From NCBI RefSeq assembly GCF_001651865.1, contig NZ_LPUX01000055.1:1-64000 (forward strand): a DNA stretch of 64,000 nt. The letters are read 5' to 3'. Below, one piece after another: positions 8,176 through 17,279 of the stretch. The notes beneath the pieces were generated by a model, which did not search any database, had not been told where the DNA came from, and saw only the letters and a list, made by a program, of their open reading frames with translations. The stretch's first letter is position 1. Each line of letters starts with the position of its first letter. A program made the translations under genes and the position numbers. The DNA is from Sinorhizobium glycinis (GTDB taxonomy: Bacteria > Pseudomonadota > Alphaproteobacteria > Rhizobiales > Rhizobiaceae).

Positions 8176-9047
8176 CAGGCGTTTCCTCCGGTATCCTGCC
8201 TGCGGCTGAGCAAACCGTTCGACGGATCATAGGCGAGGATCGCACCGCCCAGAAACAGCGCCGTGAACGCAACCACGATCAAGAGTGATCCCCAGTCGAT
8301 CTGCCCATAAAGGGCGAAGCGGATCAGCTCGACCGCATAAGTGAACGGGTTTGCAACACAGATCTTGTGAAGAAGCGGGCTCGATTCCTGGATGCGCCAC
8401 AGCGGATAGAGCGCGGGCGAGGCAAAATACATCGGGAAGATCACAAAGTTCATGATCCCTGCGAAATTCTCCAGTTGCTTGATCATCGACGACAGGAGCA
8501 TCCCGAGCGAGCAAAGCATCATCCCTGACAGGAACAGCGCCGGCAGGACAAGCAGATAGCCGGTCCATGGTGGCCTGACGCCCCAGAACCAGGCGACGGC
8601 TAGAAAAGCATAGACCTGCATGATCGATACCGTCACGCCCGCGAGCAGCTTGGACACCAGCAGGAACCAGCGCGGAAACGGGCTGACCAGCAGGGTTCGC
8701 ATGTTTCCCATCTCCCGATCATAGACCATCGAGAGCGAGGACTGCATGCCGCTGAACAACAGGATCATGCCGCACAGACCGGGCGTGATATAGACCTCGT
8801 AGAGCACGTAGGTTTTGTAGGGTGGGATGATCGAGACGCCGAGGACCTGACGGAAGCCGGCGGCGAACACGAACAGCCATAGGAGCGGACGAACCAGCGA
8901 CGAGACGAAGCGCTCTCGCTGATTGAGGAAGCGGAGGCCTTCGCGGACGAGGATGCCCTTGAGGCATACGAGATACTGGCGGGCGCTGAATCCACCTCCC
9001 GTCGTGGGGCCGGCCGGAATGCGGTGGGTGGCAGACTGCAATGTCAT
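8175..9047 (-). CDS. ABC-2 type permease of the PQQ-alcohol dehydrogenase-associated transporter (PedC-like)
   Basis: 290 residues with six predicted membrane segments and the ABC-2 pattern (SLSMVYDREMGNMRTLLVSPFPRWFLLVSKLLAG in the middle, NPFTYAVELIRFALYG near the end). This family of permeases is recurrently encoded with PQQ-dependent alcohol dehydrogenases. The start at 9047 overlaps the ATPase gene stop by four bases. It forms an export-type transporter with the ATPase at 9044; what it moves is unproven. Confidence 0.87.
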   Translation of the reverse strand: MTLQSATHRIPAGPTTGGGFSARQYLVCLKGILVREGLRFLNQRERFVSSLVRPLLWLFVFAAGFRQVLGVSIIPPYKTYVLYEVYITPGLCGMILLFSGMQSSLSMVYDREMGNMRTLLVSPFPRWFLLVSKLLAGVTVSIMQVYAFLAVAWFWGVRPPWTGYLLVLPALFLSGMMLCSLGMLLSSMIKQLENFAGIMNFVIFPMYFASPALYPLWRIQESSPLLHKICVANPFTYAVELIRFALYGQIDWGSLLIVVAFTALFLGGAILAYDPSNGLLSRRQDTGGNA

Positions 9048-9832
9048 AGGGGTCCTCCGCCTCCCGTAACCGAAGCGACCCCGGTCAGCGTCGCGAAGGC
9101 GCCTCGAATGCTGTTTGCACCGCAGGAACGGACGACGTCATCGACCTTGCCATCCGCAAGCACCTGGCCCTTGTGGAGTATGACGACGTGATCGCCCTCT
9201 TCGACTTCGTCGATGAGGTGGGTCGCCCAGAAGACGCTGATACCGTCGGTAAACACAAGCTTACGGATGGTGGCGAGGATCTCGGCACGCGACTGTATGT
9301 CCAGTCCCACGGTCGCCTCGTCGAGCAGCAGCAGCGGCGGCCGGTGCAACAAAGCCCTCGCAATTTCGATGCGACGCATCTGGCCGCCTGAAAGGCTGCG
9401 CGCCTTGTCGTGCAAGCGGTCACTCATGCCGATCTGGGCAAGCAGCGCCCCGATCCGGGCGAGAGCCTCTCTCTGCCCGATGCCGTGCAGCGACGCGTGG
9501 TAGGAGAGATTTTGGTAGACGCTGAGATCGAGATCGAGCGTGCGTGACTGGAAGACGATGCCGAGCCGCCGCAGCGCTTCACCCGGTTCGCGGCTGACGT
9601 CGTGGCCGAAGATGCGGATCGTTCCGTGGCGCGTCGCGAAGAGATGGCTGATCAGGGAGAACAGCGTTGTCTTGCCGGCCCCGTTCAGGCCGAGCAGGAC
9701 GGTAAAGCGCCCTGGCACAATCGAAAAGGAAATCTCGGAAAGAACCTGCTTCCGGCCGTAGAAATGACTGACCGCCGACACGTCAAGTGCGGCCGGCAAG
9801 CTCAGTTCATCGTTCGCCTTCACATGCTGCAT
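9044..9832 (-). CDS. ABC-2 type ATP-binding protein, PQQ-dependent alcohol dehydrogenase system
   Basis: 262 residues. Walker A GLNGAGKTT at about residue 48, intact signature LSGGQMRRIEIARAL, Walker B LLLLDEATVGLD, switch His in WATHLIDE. The Thr/Val after the Walker B Glu (DEATVGLD) is typical of the PQQ-associated subfamily. The start at 9832 has AAGAGAAG upstream. A dispersed repeat (9851-9892) separates it from the beta-propeller gene in the same operon direction. It energises the permease at 8175. Confidence 0.88.
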   Translation of the reverse strand: MQHVKANDELSLPAALDVSAVSHFYGRKQVLSEISFSIVPGRFTVLLGLNGAGKTTLFSLISHLFATRHGTIRIFGHDVSREPGEALRRLGIVFQSRTLDLDLSVYQNLSYHASLHGIGQREALARIGALLAQIGMSDRLHDKARSLSGGQMRRIEIARALLHRPPLLLLDEATVGLDIQSRAEILATIRKLVFTDGISVFWATHLIDEVEEGDHVVILHKGQVLADGKVDDVVRSCGANSIRGAFATLTGVASVTGGGGPL

Positions 9833-9850
9833 GGTACCGACTTCTCTTGC

Positions 9851-9892
9851 TGCATGTTTCCTTAGATCGTAGCCGATTTAAGGACAGAAACA
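9851..9892. repeat. Dispersed palindromic repeat, module B
   Basis: TGCATGTTTCCTTAGATCGT then AGCCGATTTAAGGACAGAAACAT; the halves form an imperfect palindrome. It lies between two co-directional genes, six bases past the beta-propeller stop, so it would be transcribed as a hairpin inside the operon mRNA and could tune the downstream ATPase and permease. Confidence 0.6.
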
Positions 9893-9898
9893 TCTCCG

Positions 9899-10873
9899 TC
9901 AGTTCGGATGCACGACCACACCCCAGGGCAGCGACCCGACGGTCACGGATTGAATTGCTTCATCGGTCGCAACGTCGATGAAGGTGATGTCGTTCGACAC
10001 TCCGTTGGTGCTGATGATCGTCTTCTGGTCGGGCGTGAAGGCGAGTTGCCAGACCCGCTGTCCGACGAGCACATATTTTTCGACCTCGTAGGTCTTCGCG
10101 TCGACCACGGCCACGCGATTGGCGGGGCCGAGCGCCACATAGGCCTTCGTGCCGTCGGCAGTGATGCGCACGCCGACCGGCTGGATCGATTCCGAGCGCA
10201 GGCCGGGGATTTCGAAGGTGATCCTGTGTTTTACTTCACGGCTCGCATTGTCGATAACCGAGACGGTACCTCCGATTTCGGAGCTAACCCAGACCTCGGA
10301 ATTGTCAGCCTTGAACTCGGCGAAGCGTGGCCGGGCATCGACGAGGACATTGCCGGTGATCTCGTTGGTTTCCGTGTCGATGAAGTGCGCCATGTTGGTC
10401 GTTTCCGAGGTGTTGACCAATGTCTTCCCGTCCGGGCTGATGCCCATTCCCTCCGGTTCGACGCCAACCGGCACCTCCGCCACCACTCTCTTGCGATCAA
10501 GGTCGATGACTGTGACCAGATTGTCGTCCTCATTGGCGACGTAGAGCGTCTTGCCGTCGGGAGAGAGGACGAACAGCTCGGGGTCCGGTCCGGAGGGCAG
10601 CGATCCGACGATCTCGTAGGTGGCCGTTTCGATGATCTCGATCGTGTCGTCGTCGCTTGCGCACAGATAAATGAACCTGCCGTCGTGAGAAATCGTAATA
10701 CCGCGCGGCCGCTGGCCGACATCGATCGTGCGAACCACTTCCTTCGTGTTCGAGTCGACCACGGATAACGTGTTGTCCTTCTCGTTGGAGACATAGACCA
10801 TGTAGGCGGACGCCGGCGAAGCCATGCTCGCAACAGCAAGTCCGGCCGAAAGATAGGTCAGTCTTCGCAGCAT
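9899..10873 (-). CDS. YVTN-type beta-propeller protein, PQQ-dependent catabolism-associated
   Basis: 324 residues from the ATG at 10873, which has GGGAGAG six bases upstream; an ATG at 10888 would add five residues. A signal peptide (LTYLSAGLAVASMASPASA) is followed by about seven repeats of the form VYVSNEKDNTLSVVDSNT / PDGKTLYVANEDDNLVTVID, the 40-residue YVTN blade pattern. Secreted propellers of this type are encoded beside PQQ alcohol dehydrogenase ABC genes; their role is not established. It lies between the branched-chain-type binding protein and the ABC-2 ATPase. Confidence 0.9.
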   Translation of the reverse strand: MLRRLTYLSAGLAVASMASPASAYMVYVSNEKDNTLSVVDSNTKEVVRTIDVGQRPRGITISHDGRFIYLCASDDDTIEIIETATYEIVGSLPSGPDPELFVLSPDGKTLYVANEDDNLVTVIDLDRKRVVAEVPVGVEPEGMGISPDGKTLVNTSETTNMAHFIDTETNEITGNVLVDARPRFAEFKADNSEVWVSSEIGGTVSVIDNASREVKHRITFEIPGLRSESIQPVGVRITADGTKAYVALGPANRVAVVDAKTYEVEKYVLVGQRVWQLAFTPDQKTIISTNGVSNDITFIDVATDEAIQSVTVGSLPWGVVVHPN

Positions 10874-10894
10874 CTGGCTCTCTCCCATTTCAGG

Positions 10895-12163
10895 CTACCT
10901 CAGCGCACATTCGGTCTCCGGCTGATCGATCCCGAGCGTGTCGAGTTCGGAGAACTGATGCAGGAACCCTTCCTGGGGCGAGGTCGATACGACGGAACGG
11001 CCATCGCCCAGGAAGATTGGCTGGCGCAACTGCCAGTTCCATTTGCGGAAGGTCAGCTTCTGCCCTTTGAAGGCGGCGATCGAGAAATCATCGGTGCGAA
11101 TGTAGGCTGCGAGCTTTTCGGGATCCGCGCTTTGCGTGCGCGTGGCAGCCTCGCCGATTATCCTCGCCGCCGTCCAGGCGGCCATGTCCTTGGACAACAT
11201 TCGTCGCCCATTGGCCTTGGCGAAACGGTTCTGTATCTGCGTGCCGCCCCATTGCTCGCTGGCCGGGTGCCAAGCGGAAGGTATCAGGCCGGCCGTGCCC
11301 GCCACCGGGCGCGGAATCCAGGTCCGGAACGGCACGTAAGTTCCGAAAACCTCGCTTTCGTCTGCCACGAGCAGCACATCGTGATCGGGGAACCCTTGCG
11401 TGAAGACAGGCATCTGCCGCTGGATCTGGACCACGCCGGTGTCGGTACGCCGCGCAGTGCCCGTGTCGGTGAACTCCTTTTCCGCGACGATTTCGCCGCC
11501 AAAGCGCGTGGCGGCACGGCGGAGCGCATCGGCGAATAGCTTGTCGGGCTCATGGGAACCGTAGACCAGCACCCATCGCCGCCACTGCTTCCATATCAGA
11601 TACTGCGCCAGGCCGTCGGCCAGCATGGTGCGTGTCGGCACGGTATGGAAGACGTTCGCCCGGCACTCCTCCTCCCGCAGCCGATCGTCAGCGGCGCCAA
11701 CGTTGAAGATCAGCAGACCCTTGTCGCGAGCGAGATCGGCAATCGACAGAAGCTGCGTAGCGGAGAGATCCGCCAGGATGTATCGGGCCCCCTTTGAGAC
11801 CATCTCATTGAAGGCCGGCACGACGTCGGCGTCCGGTTTCACCTCGGAGATATCGAGCGTGAATCTCTGTCCGAGGAAGCTACCGGTCGTGTTGTTGTCT
11901 GCAATCGCCACTGTCGCTCCCGCAACGCCTTCGTCGCGCGGCGGCACGTCCAGTACCGAAAGGGCGAGCTCAGGCGCGTAGGCGCGAAGGTAACCTAGCT
12001 TGATCTCCGAAACCTGTTCGGCTTGAGCCGTCGTCTCGTTCGCCGCCGGGGAGGACTCCTGCGCAGCGGCGCTGGAGACGCCGGAAGCCGCAAGAAGAGC
12101 CGGGATGAATAGCATGAGGGCATAGAGCACCGCTGATCCCATTTGATCGACAGCATACACCAT
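10895..12163 (-). CDS. Branched-chain-type (LivJ-like) periplasmic binding protein of the PQQ-ABC system
   Basis: 422 residues. N-terminal hydrophobic signal (VLYALMLFIPALLAASGVSSAAAQES) then a type I periplasmic-binding fold (EIKLGYLRAYAPELALSVLD, ARYILADLSATQLLSIADLAR, LVYGSHEPDKLFADALRRAA). This family accompanies PQQ-dependent alcohol dehydrogenase ABC genes but pairs with an ABC-2 exporter rather than a Liv permease, so it may sense a ligand instead of importing it. First gene of the minus-strand run to 4588. The start is uncertain: GGAG abuts the ATG at 12163, and GTG or a later ATG are alternatives. Confidence 0.85.
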   Translation of the reverse strand: MVYAVDQMGSAVLYALMLFIPALLAASGVSSAAAQESSPAANETTAQAEQVSEIKLGYLRAYAPELALSVLDVPPRDEGVAGATVAIADNNTTGSFLGQRFTLDISEVKPDADVVPAFNEMVSKGARYILADLSATQLLSIADLARDKGLLIFNVGAADDRLREEECRANVFHTVPTRTMLADGLAQYLIWKQWRRWVLVYGSHEPDKLFADALRRAATRFGGEIVAEKEFTDTGTARRTDTGVVQIQRQMPVFTQGFPDHDVLLVADESEVFGTYVPFRTWIPRPVAGTAGLIPSAWHPASEQWGGTQIQNRFAKANGRRMLSKDMAAWTAARIIGEAATRTQSADPEKLAAYIRTDDFSIAAFKGQKLTFRKWNWQLRQPIFLGDGRSVVSTSPQEGFLHQFSELDTLGIDQPETECALR

Positions 12164-12210
12164 CTCCGAAACCAGTCGGATCCGTGTATTTCCTCGGTGC
12201 CGCAGACAGC

Positions 12211-12586
12211 TTAGAGCCTTTCCTGGTTAAATGGAACCATCCTGTTGGCTCAAGCGGAGCGCAATGTTTGCTCGGCTGGCGCGCGGCGTAGCCAAAGCTA
12301 CGACGAAGGCAGCCGAGCAAACAGGCCGCCCGCTTCAGCAACCCGAAGGGCCGGGCATCTTTCCGCACTGCATGGTTCCTTAAAATCGGAATCGATTTAA
12401 GGAGAAAATCATGCAGCATTCTAAGTGCTACAGCGACCTTTGCGCGTCTGACCATACGCGCGGCGCTGTAGGATCAGAGGCGATCGCCTCGGCCGTACGT
12501 CCGGGTACGACGCTCGGCAATCGCCTTCTGCCCTGTCGCAAACCTGCTCCGGCAGAATGGTTCCATTTAACCAGGAAAGGCCCTAA
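12211..12586. repeat. Composite mosaic element bounded by 34-bp inverted repeats
   Basis: The left arm 12211-12244 and right arm 12553-12586 are inverted copies matching at all but two positions (core GCCTTTCCTGGTTAAATGG). Inside are three further palindromes: TGTTTGCTCGGCTG/CAGCCGAGCAAACA at 12265-12323 with a nested CGTAGC/GCTACG; module B at 12369-12414; and module A, CTACAGCG/CGCTGTAG, at 12428-12471. No transposase and no credible ORF are present. It resembles rhizobial intergenic mosaic elements. The remaining 286 bases to cysD show no gene and must carry the cysD promoter. Confidence 0.75.
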
Positions 12587-12872
12587 CCGAGATGTCCCCG
12601 ATTTCAACCCGAAGCTGTGTTGTCGGCCATTCTGAAGACCAGGGTTGGCTCGCTCCTCCTGATCCGGCGGACCGCCCACCGGCACTCATTGGCGCCCGCA
12701 ATCGTCTTGTTACTTGAAATAGTAGCGATATAGCGGTTAAATGCCGCCTTTCGGCGGAGCAATTTCAGCCGCCATGCGATTGCTGATACACACCCAATCC
12801 TTACTGGGTGGCGCGCATTCGATAAAGGCATAGAGAAAAGTCTCTTTTTTCAAAAGTCAGAGGGGTTGCGGC

Positions 12873-13772
12873 ATGTATCTTGCCAACCTTCGGCGACTTG
12901 AAGCTGAAGCCATTCATGTCTTTCGAGAAGTAGTCGCGACGTTTTCTAATCCGGTTGTACTTTACTCGATCGGAAAGGACTCGTCTGTTCTATTGCATCT
13001 GGCGATGAAGGCGTTCTTCCCGGCAAAGCCGCCGTTTCCTTTCCTGCATGTGGACACAAGGTGGAAGTTCCGGGAGATGATCGCTTTTCGCGACCGGATG
13101 GCGCGGGAGCTCGGCTTCAATCTTCTCGTCCATATCAACCAGGATGGCGTCGAGCAGGGCATCGGTCCCTTCACGCATGGGTCCAACGTGCATACGCATG
13201 TCATGAAGACGATGGCTCTCAGGCAAGCCCTGGAGAAATACGGCTTCGACGCGGCGCTCGCGGGAGCGCGGCGGGATGAGGAAAAATCTCGGGCCAAGGA
13301 GCGCATGTTTTCGATCCGTAGCGCCCAGCACGGATGGGACCCGAAGCGCCAGCGTCCCGAGATGTGGAAGACCTATAATACGCGCGTCGGTGCGGGCGAG
13401 ACGATGCGGGTGTTTCCGCTCTCCAACTGGACCGAATTCGACATCTGGCAATACATCCTGCAGGAAAACATCCCGATCGTGCCGCTCTATTTTGCGGGGC
13501 GCCGGCCGGTCGTGAATCGCGACGGCATGCTGATCATGGTTGACGACGACCGCATGCCGCTCGAGCCGGGCGAAGAGGTGATGGAACGGATAGTTCGCTT
13601 CCGTACGCTCGGCTGTTATCCACTGACCGGCGCGATCGAATCCGAGGCTGCCACGGTCCTGGACATATTGCGGGAGATGCTGACGGTGCGCACCTCCGAA
13701 CGGCAGAGTCGGCTGATCGACATGGACGAGGCGGGCGCCATGGAGAAGAAGAAGCGCGAGGGGTACTTCTGA
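12873..13772 (+). CDS. cysD: Sulfate adenylyltransferase subunit 2 (small, ATP pyrophosphatase subunit)
   Basis: 299 residues, the normal CysD length. It carries the PP-loop [12 protein letters not shown] near residue 31, [18 protein letters not shown], and the C-terminal [23 protein letters not shown] tail of the family. With CysN it converts sulfate and ATP to adenosine 5'-phosphosulfate. The ATG follows AGAGGGG. Its stop overlaps the cysNC start (TGATG), so the subunits are translated together. No cysH, cysI or sulfate transporter gene is nearby, which points to PAPS for sulfation rather than cysteine synthesis. Rhizobial NodP is a paralogue; no nod genes are visible here. Confidence 0.95.
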   Translation: MYLANLRRLEAEAIHVFREVVATFSNPVVLYSIGKDSSVLLHLAMKAFFPAKPPFPFLHVDTRWKFREMIAFRDRMARELGFNLLVHINQDGVEQGIGPFTHGSNVHTHVMKTMALRQALEKYGFDAALAGARRDEEKSRAKERMFSIRSAQHGWDPKRQRPEMWKTYNTRVGAGETMRVFPLSNWTEFDIWQYILQENIPIVPLYFAGRRPVVNRDGMLIMVDDDRMPLEPGEEVMERIVRFRTLGCYPLTGAIESEAATVLDILREMLTVRTSERQSRLIDMDEAGAMEKKKREGYF

Positions 13773-15673
13773 TGTCGTATCTTCAATCGGTGCCGCCGCA
13801 CGACCTGGAAGCGCATCTGGCCGATCACGACAGCAAGTCGGTGCTCCGGTTCATCACCTGCGGCTCCGTCGACGACGGCAAGTCGACGCTGATCGGACGG
13901 TTGCTCTTCGACGCCAAGCTGATCTTCGAGGACCAGCTGATGAATCTTGGTCGCGTCGGTTCCCCGGGGGCCGCCAATGGCGAGGAGATCGACCTGGCTT
14001 TGCTGCTCGACGGGCTCGAGGCGGAGCGCGAGCAGGGCATCACCATCGACGTCGCCTACCGCTATTTCGCCACATCGAAGCGCAAATTCATCGTCGCCGA
14101 CACGCCTGGCCACGAGGAATATACGCGCAATATGGTGACCGGCGCGTCGACGGCCGACCTGGCCGTCATCCTCATCGACAGCCGCCAGGGCATTCTCCAG
14201 CAGACCCGGCGTCATTCCTACATCGTTTCGCTGCTCGGCATCCGCCACGTCGTGCTGGCGGTCAACAAGGTCGACCTCGTCGAATTTCGTCAATCCGTCT
14301 TCGACGAGATCGCCCGCGACTACGGGGCTTTTGCGAAGAAGCTCGGCTTTGCCAGCATCCAGACGATCCCCATCTCCGCGCGGTTCGGCGACAACGTGAT
14401 TTCGGCATCGCCGAACACGCCCTGGTACAAGGGGCCGGCGCTGCTTGAATACCTGGAGACGGTGCAACTCGACCCGCCCGAGGCGGAGCGGCCCTTCCGC
14501 TTCCCGGTTCAACTGGTCATGCGTCCCAATGCAGATTTCCGCGGCTATGCCGGGCAGATCGCTTCCGGCAGGATCTCGGTCGGCGATCCGGTCGTTGTCG
14601 CGAAATCCGGACAGCGATCGTCGGTCAAGGCAATCGTCACATATGACGGGAATTTGGCGACAGCGGCCGAAGGTGAGGCCGTGACACTCGTCCTTGCCGA
14701 TGAGGTCGACGCCTCGCGCGGCAACATGGTGGTGGCGCCGGCCTCGAGGCCCTTCGTGGCGGACCAGTTCCAGGCGCATGTCATCTGGTTCGACGCCAAT
14801 CCGATGCTTCCAGGGCGAAGCTATATCCTCCGAACGGAGACCGACAGCGTCAGCGCAACGGTCACGGCGCTCAAGCATCAGGTGAACATCAACAGCTTTG
14901 TCCGCGAGGCAGCGAAATCCTTGCAGATGAACGAAGTGGGCGTCTGCAACATCTCGACGCAGGCCCCGATCGCCTTCGACGCCTACAAGGAGAACCGGGC
15001 GACCGGCAATTTCATCTTCGTCGACCGGGTTACCAACGCAACGGTCGGCGCCGGCCTGATCGATTTCCCGCTCAGGCGAGCCGACAACGTGCATTGGCAG
15101 GCGACCGACGTGAACAAGGGCGCGCGTGCGGCAATGAAGAGCCAGCGCCCCGCCGTCCTGTGGTTCACCGGGCTTTCCGGCTCGGGCAAGTCGACGATCG
15201 CCAACGCGCTCGACCGGCTCCTGCATGCCCGCGGCAAACACACCTACATGCTCGACGGCGACAATGTGCGCCACGGGCTCAACCGGGACCTTGGCTTCAC
15301 CGAAGCCGATCGCGTCGAGAACATCCGCCGGGTCGCAGAGGTCGCCAAGCTGATGGCCGATGCCGGGCTGATCGTGCTGGTGTCCTTCATCTCGCCGTTC
15401 CGCGACGAACGGCGCATGGCGCGCGAGCTGATGGAGGAGGGCGAGTTCATCGAAATCTTCGTCGACACGCCGCTTGAGGAATGCGCGCGCCGTGATCCGA
15501 AGGGGCTCTACGAGAAGGCTCTCGCAGGCAAGATCGCCAATTTCACCGGCGTCTCCTCGCCCTACGAGGCGCCTGAGAACCCGGAACTGCATCTCAAGAC
15601 GATCGAGGACGATCCGATCGCCCTTGCGCTGAAGATCGAGGCGTTCCTCGATGGACAAATGGAGACGAAATGA
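13772..15673 (+). CDS. cysNC: Bifunctional sulfate adenylyltransferase subunit 1 / adenylylsulfate kinase
   Basis: 633 residues. The N-terminal GTPase CysN has G1 [15 protein letters not shown] near residue 29, G3 [12 protein letters not shown] and G4 NKVDLV, followed by elongation-factor-like beta domains to about 430. The C-terminal CysC kinase has [19 protein letters not shown] near 465 and [15 protein letters not shown]. The fusion, also seen in NodQ, makes PAPS from sulfate, ATP and GTP in one complex with CysD. It is coupled to cysD upstream and overlaps cysQ by four bases. PAPS is presumably used by the sulfotransferase at 26036. Confidence 0.95.
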   Translation: MSYLQSVPPHDLEAHLADHDSKSVLRFITCGSVDDGKSTLIGRLLFDAKLIFEDQLMNLGRVGSPGAANGEEIDLALLLDGLEAEREQGITIDVAYRYFATSKRKFIVADTPGHEEYTRNMVTGASTADLAVILIDSRQGILQQTRRHSYIVSLLGIRHVVLAVNKVDLVEFRQSVFDEIARDYGAFAKKLGFASIQTIPISARFGDNVISASPNTPWYKGPALLEYLETVQLDPPEAERPFRFPVQLVMRPNADFRGYAGQIASGRISVGDPVVVAKSGQRSSVKAIVTYDGNLATAAEGEAVTLVLADEVDASRGNMVVAPASRPFVADQFQAHVIWFDANPMLPGRSYILRTETDSVSATVTALKHQVNINSFVREAAKSLQMNEVGVCNISTQAPIAFDAYKENRATGNFIFVDRVTNATVGAGLIDFPLRRADNVHWQATDVNKGARAAMKSQRPAVLWFTGLSGSGKSTIANALDRLLHARGKHTYMLDGDNVRHGLNRDLGFTEADRVENIRRVAEVAKLMADAGLIVLVSFISPFRDERRMARELMEEGEFIEIFVDTPLEECARRDPKGLYEKALAGKIANFTGVSSPYEAPENPELHLKTIEDDPIALALKIEAFLDGQMETK

Positions 15674-16521
15674 CGCCGCTCTGCGAACTCTTCGAACGCA
15701 TCGCGCTCGAGGCCGGCGCGTCGATCCTTGCTGTCTACGACGCTGGACCGACCGTCTGCTACAAGGAGGATCGTTCGCCCGTGACCGAGGCGGATGAGCG
15801 GGCCGAAGCGATCATTCTCGGCAGGCTGGCGGCGGCGTTCCCGCATATTCCCGTCGTTGCCGAAGAGGCCGTCGCTTCCGGCTGTGTCCCTGATATCAGT
15901 TGCGGCACATTCTTCCTGGTCGATCCGCTCGACGGCACGAAGGAATTCATCAACCGGCGCGACGACTTCACCGTCAATATCGCGCTGATCGAAGGCAACG
16001 TCCCGGTTGCCGGCATCGTCTACGCGCCGGCGCTGCGCTGTGCCTACGTCGCCGACAAGGGGAGGGCGGAGAAGCTCGCGTTCGGCAGCGGCGCCCACGT
16101 GGGTCATCGCCAGGCGATCCGGGCGCGCGCCCGCGGCCCGGCGCTGACCGCCGTCGCAAGCCGTTCGCACAACAGCTCCGAGACCGAGGCATTTCTCGCC
16201 GTTCACGGCGTCACGGACTACACCTCCGTCGGTTCGTCGCTCAAGTTCTGCCTGCTCGCCGAAGGCCGGGCGGATGTCTATCCGCGTTTCGGCCGAACGA
16301 TGGAATGGGACACGGCGGCGGGCAATGCGGTGCTCAACGCCGCCGGCGGCTCGGTCGTGCGGCTGGACGGTTCGCGGCTCCTCTACGGCAAGATGAGGCA
16401 GGCGGACGACAGCGACTTCGCAAACCCGCATTTTGTCGCCTGGGCGGACATGTCTTCGGAGTCCGCCCTCTCGTCGTCGCTTGTTGCGGAGTCAGTTCCA
16501 GACATTCGCCCAAAGGCCTGA
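15670..16521 (+). CDS. cysQ: 3'(2'),5'-bisphosphate nucleotidase
   Basis: 283 residues of the inositol-monophosphatase superfamily, with the metal-binding motifs [10 protein letters not shown] near residue 84 and [15 protein letters not shown] near 216, plus EEAVASG upstream. CysQ removes 3'-phosphoadenosine 5'-phosphate, the product of sulfotransferases, and can limit PAPS. The start ATG overlaps the cysNC stop. Together cysD-cysNC-cysQ form a closed PAPS synthesis and clean-up unit, as expected for a sulfation locus. Confidence 0.92.
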   Translation: MTPLCELFERIALEAGASILAVYDAGPTVCYKEDRSPVTEADERAEAIILGRLAAAFPHIPVVAEEAVASGCVPDISCGTFFLVDPLDGTKEFINRRDDFTVNIALIEGNVPVAGIVYAPALRCAYVADKGRAEKLAFGSGAHVGHRQAIRARARGPALTAVASRSHNSSETEAFLAVHGVTDYTSVGSSLKFCLLAEGRADVYPRFGRTMEWDTAAGNAVLNAAGGSVVRLDGSRLLYGKMRQADDSDFANPHFVAWADMSSESALSSSLVAESVPDIRPKA

Positions 16522-16538
16522 TCGAGGGCACATCCAGC

Positions 16539-17279
16539 ATGGACCCGCAGGAGAGAAAGAGCACCAGCAAGCCCGTGTTCCACCGGTTTCGGGACCTTGG
16601 CCAGGCGGAAGTGAATGTGGACCTCCAGGTTCATACGACCTGGACCGACGGCCAGGCAACCGTGCTGCAAGTCCTGCAGACGGCTCGCGAACGCGGGCTC
16701 GGTGCGCTGGCTTTCACGGAACACGTTCGCGAGGACACCGCCTGGTTTGGCGACTTCAGGGAGGAAGTCCTTTCCGCCGCCCGTGATTTCGACGACCTTC
16801 AGGTCTTTGTCGGCTGTGAAACCAAGGCGATGGATGCCGATGGCAGGCTGGATGTGTCGCAACGGGTGCTCGATGCGTGTGACATCGTTCTCGGCGTCGT
16901 CCACCGGCTTCAGGATGGGCGGGGCGGCTACCTGGACTTCGGACAGCTTTCGTTCGAGCAGACCGCCGACATCGAATTTCAGCTTTCGATCGGCATGGTC
17001 AGGAATGCGCCCATCGATGTGCTGGGACATCCGGGCGGCATGAGCCTGAGGCGACACGGCCGTTTCCCGGAAGAGTATTTTCGCGCGATGATGATGGCGA
17101 CGCTCGAACGGCAGATCGCGATCGAGATTAACTCCTCGTACCTGGCCGACATGCCGGCATTTCTGGCCCTGTGCGAAGAAGTCAACCCGCTCGTTTCCGT
17201 CGGCTCCGACGCGCATCGGCTGGAACAATTGGGTCACTGCAGGGACCGCTTGCTGGAATTGGGGGTGGGGCGGTCATGA
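16539..17279 (+). CDS. PHP-domain metal-dependent phosphoesterase/hydrolase
   Basis: 246 residues from the ATG at 16539, 17 bases past cysQ; the longer open frame upstream is antifunctional overlap with cysQ. PHP motifs are visible: LQVHTTWTDG near residue 28 (Gln-x-His as in PolX-type PHP rather than His-x-His), TEHVRED, GCETKA, VHR, GHPGG and SVGSDAHRLEQLG at the end. PHP proteins hydrolyse phosphoesters or, in some cases, C-N bonds. The 3' end overlaps the ATP-grasp gene by four bases. The reaction in this locus is unknown; a modified sugar phosphate or aminoacyl substituent is a guess. Confidence 0.82.
   Translation: MDPQERKSTSKPVFHRFRDLGQAEVNVDLQVHTTWTDGQATVLQVLQTARERGLGALAFTEHVREDTAWFGDFREEVLSAARDFDDLQVFVGCETKAMDADGRLDVSQRVLDACDIVLGVVHRLQDGRGGYLDFGQLSFEQTADIEFQLSIGMVRNAPIDVLGHPGGMSLRRHGRFPEEYFRAMMMATLERQIAIEINSSYLADMPAFLALCEEVNPLVSVGSDAHRLEQLGHCRDRLLELGVGRS

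Noticed and set aside
12411-12635. Short frames inside the composite repeat element
   Set aside because: They consist of repeat modules and have no ribosome site or family features.
13616-15658. 680-codon open frame on the minus strand
   Set aside because: It is antisense to cysNC, which matches its family over its full length. The frame is open because of high GC codon bias and has no family features.
12873-15673. nodPQ assignment for cysD and cysNC
   Set aside because: The proteins are paralogous to NodP and NodQ, but no nod genes or nod box were seen, and the context is exopolysaccharide synthesis with cysQ.
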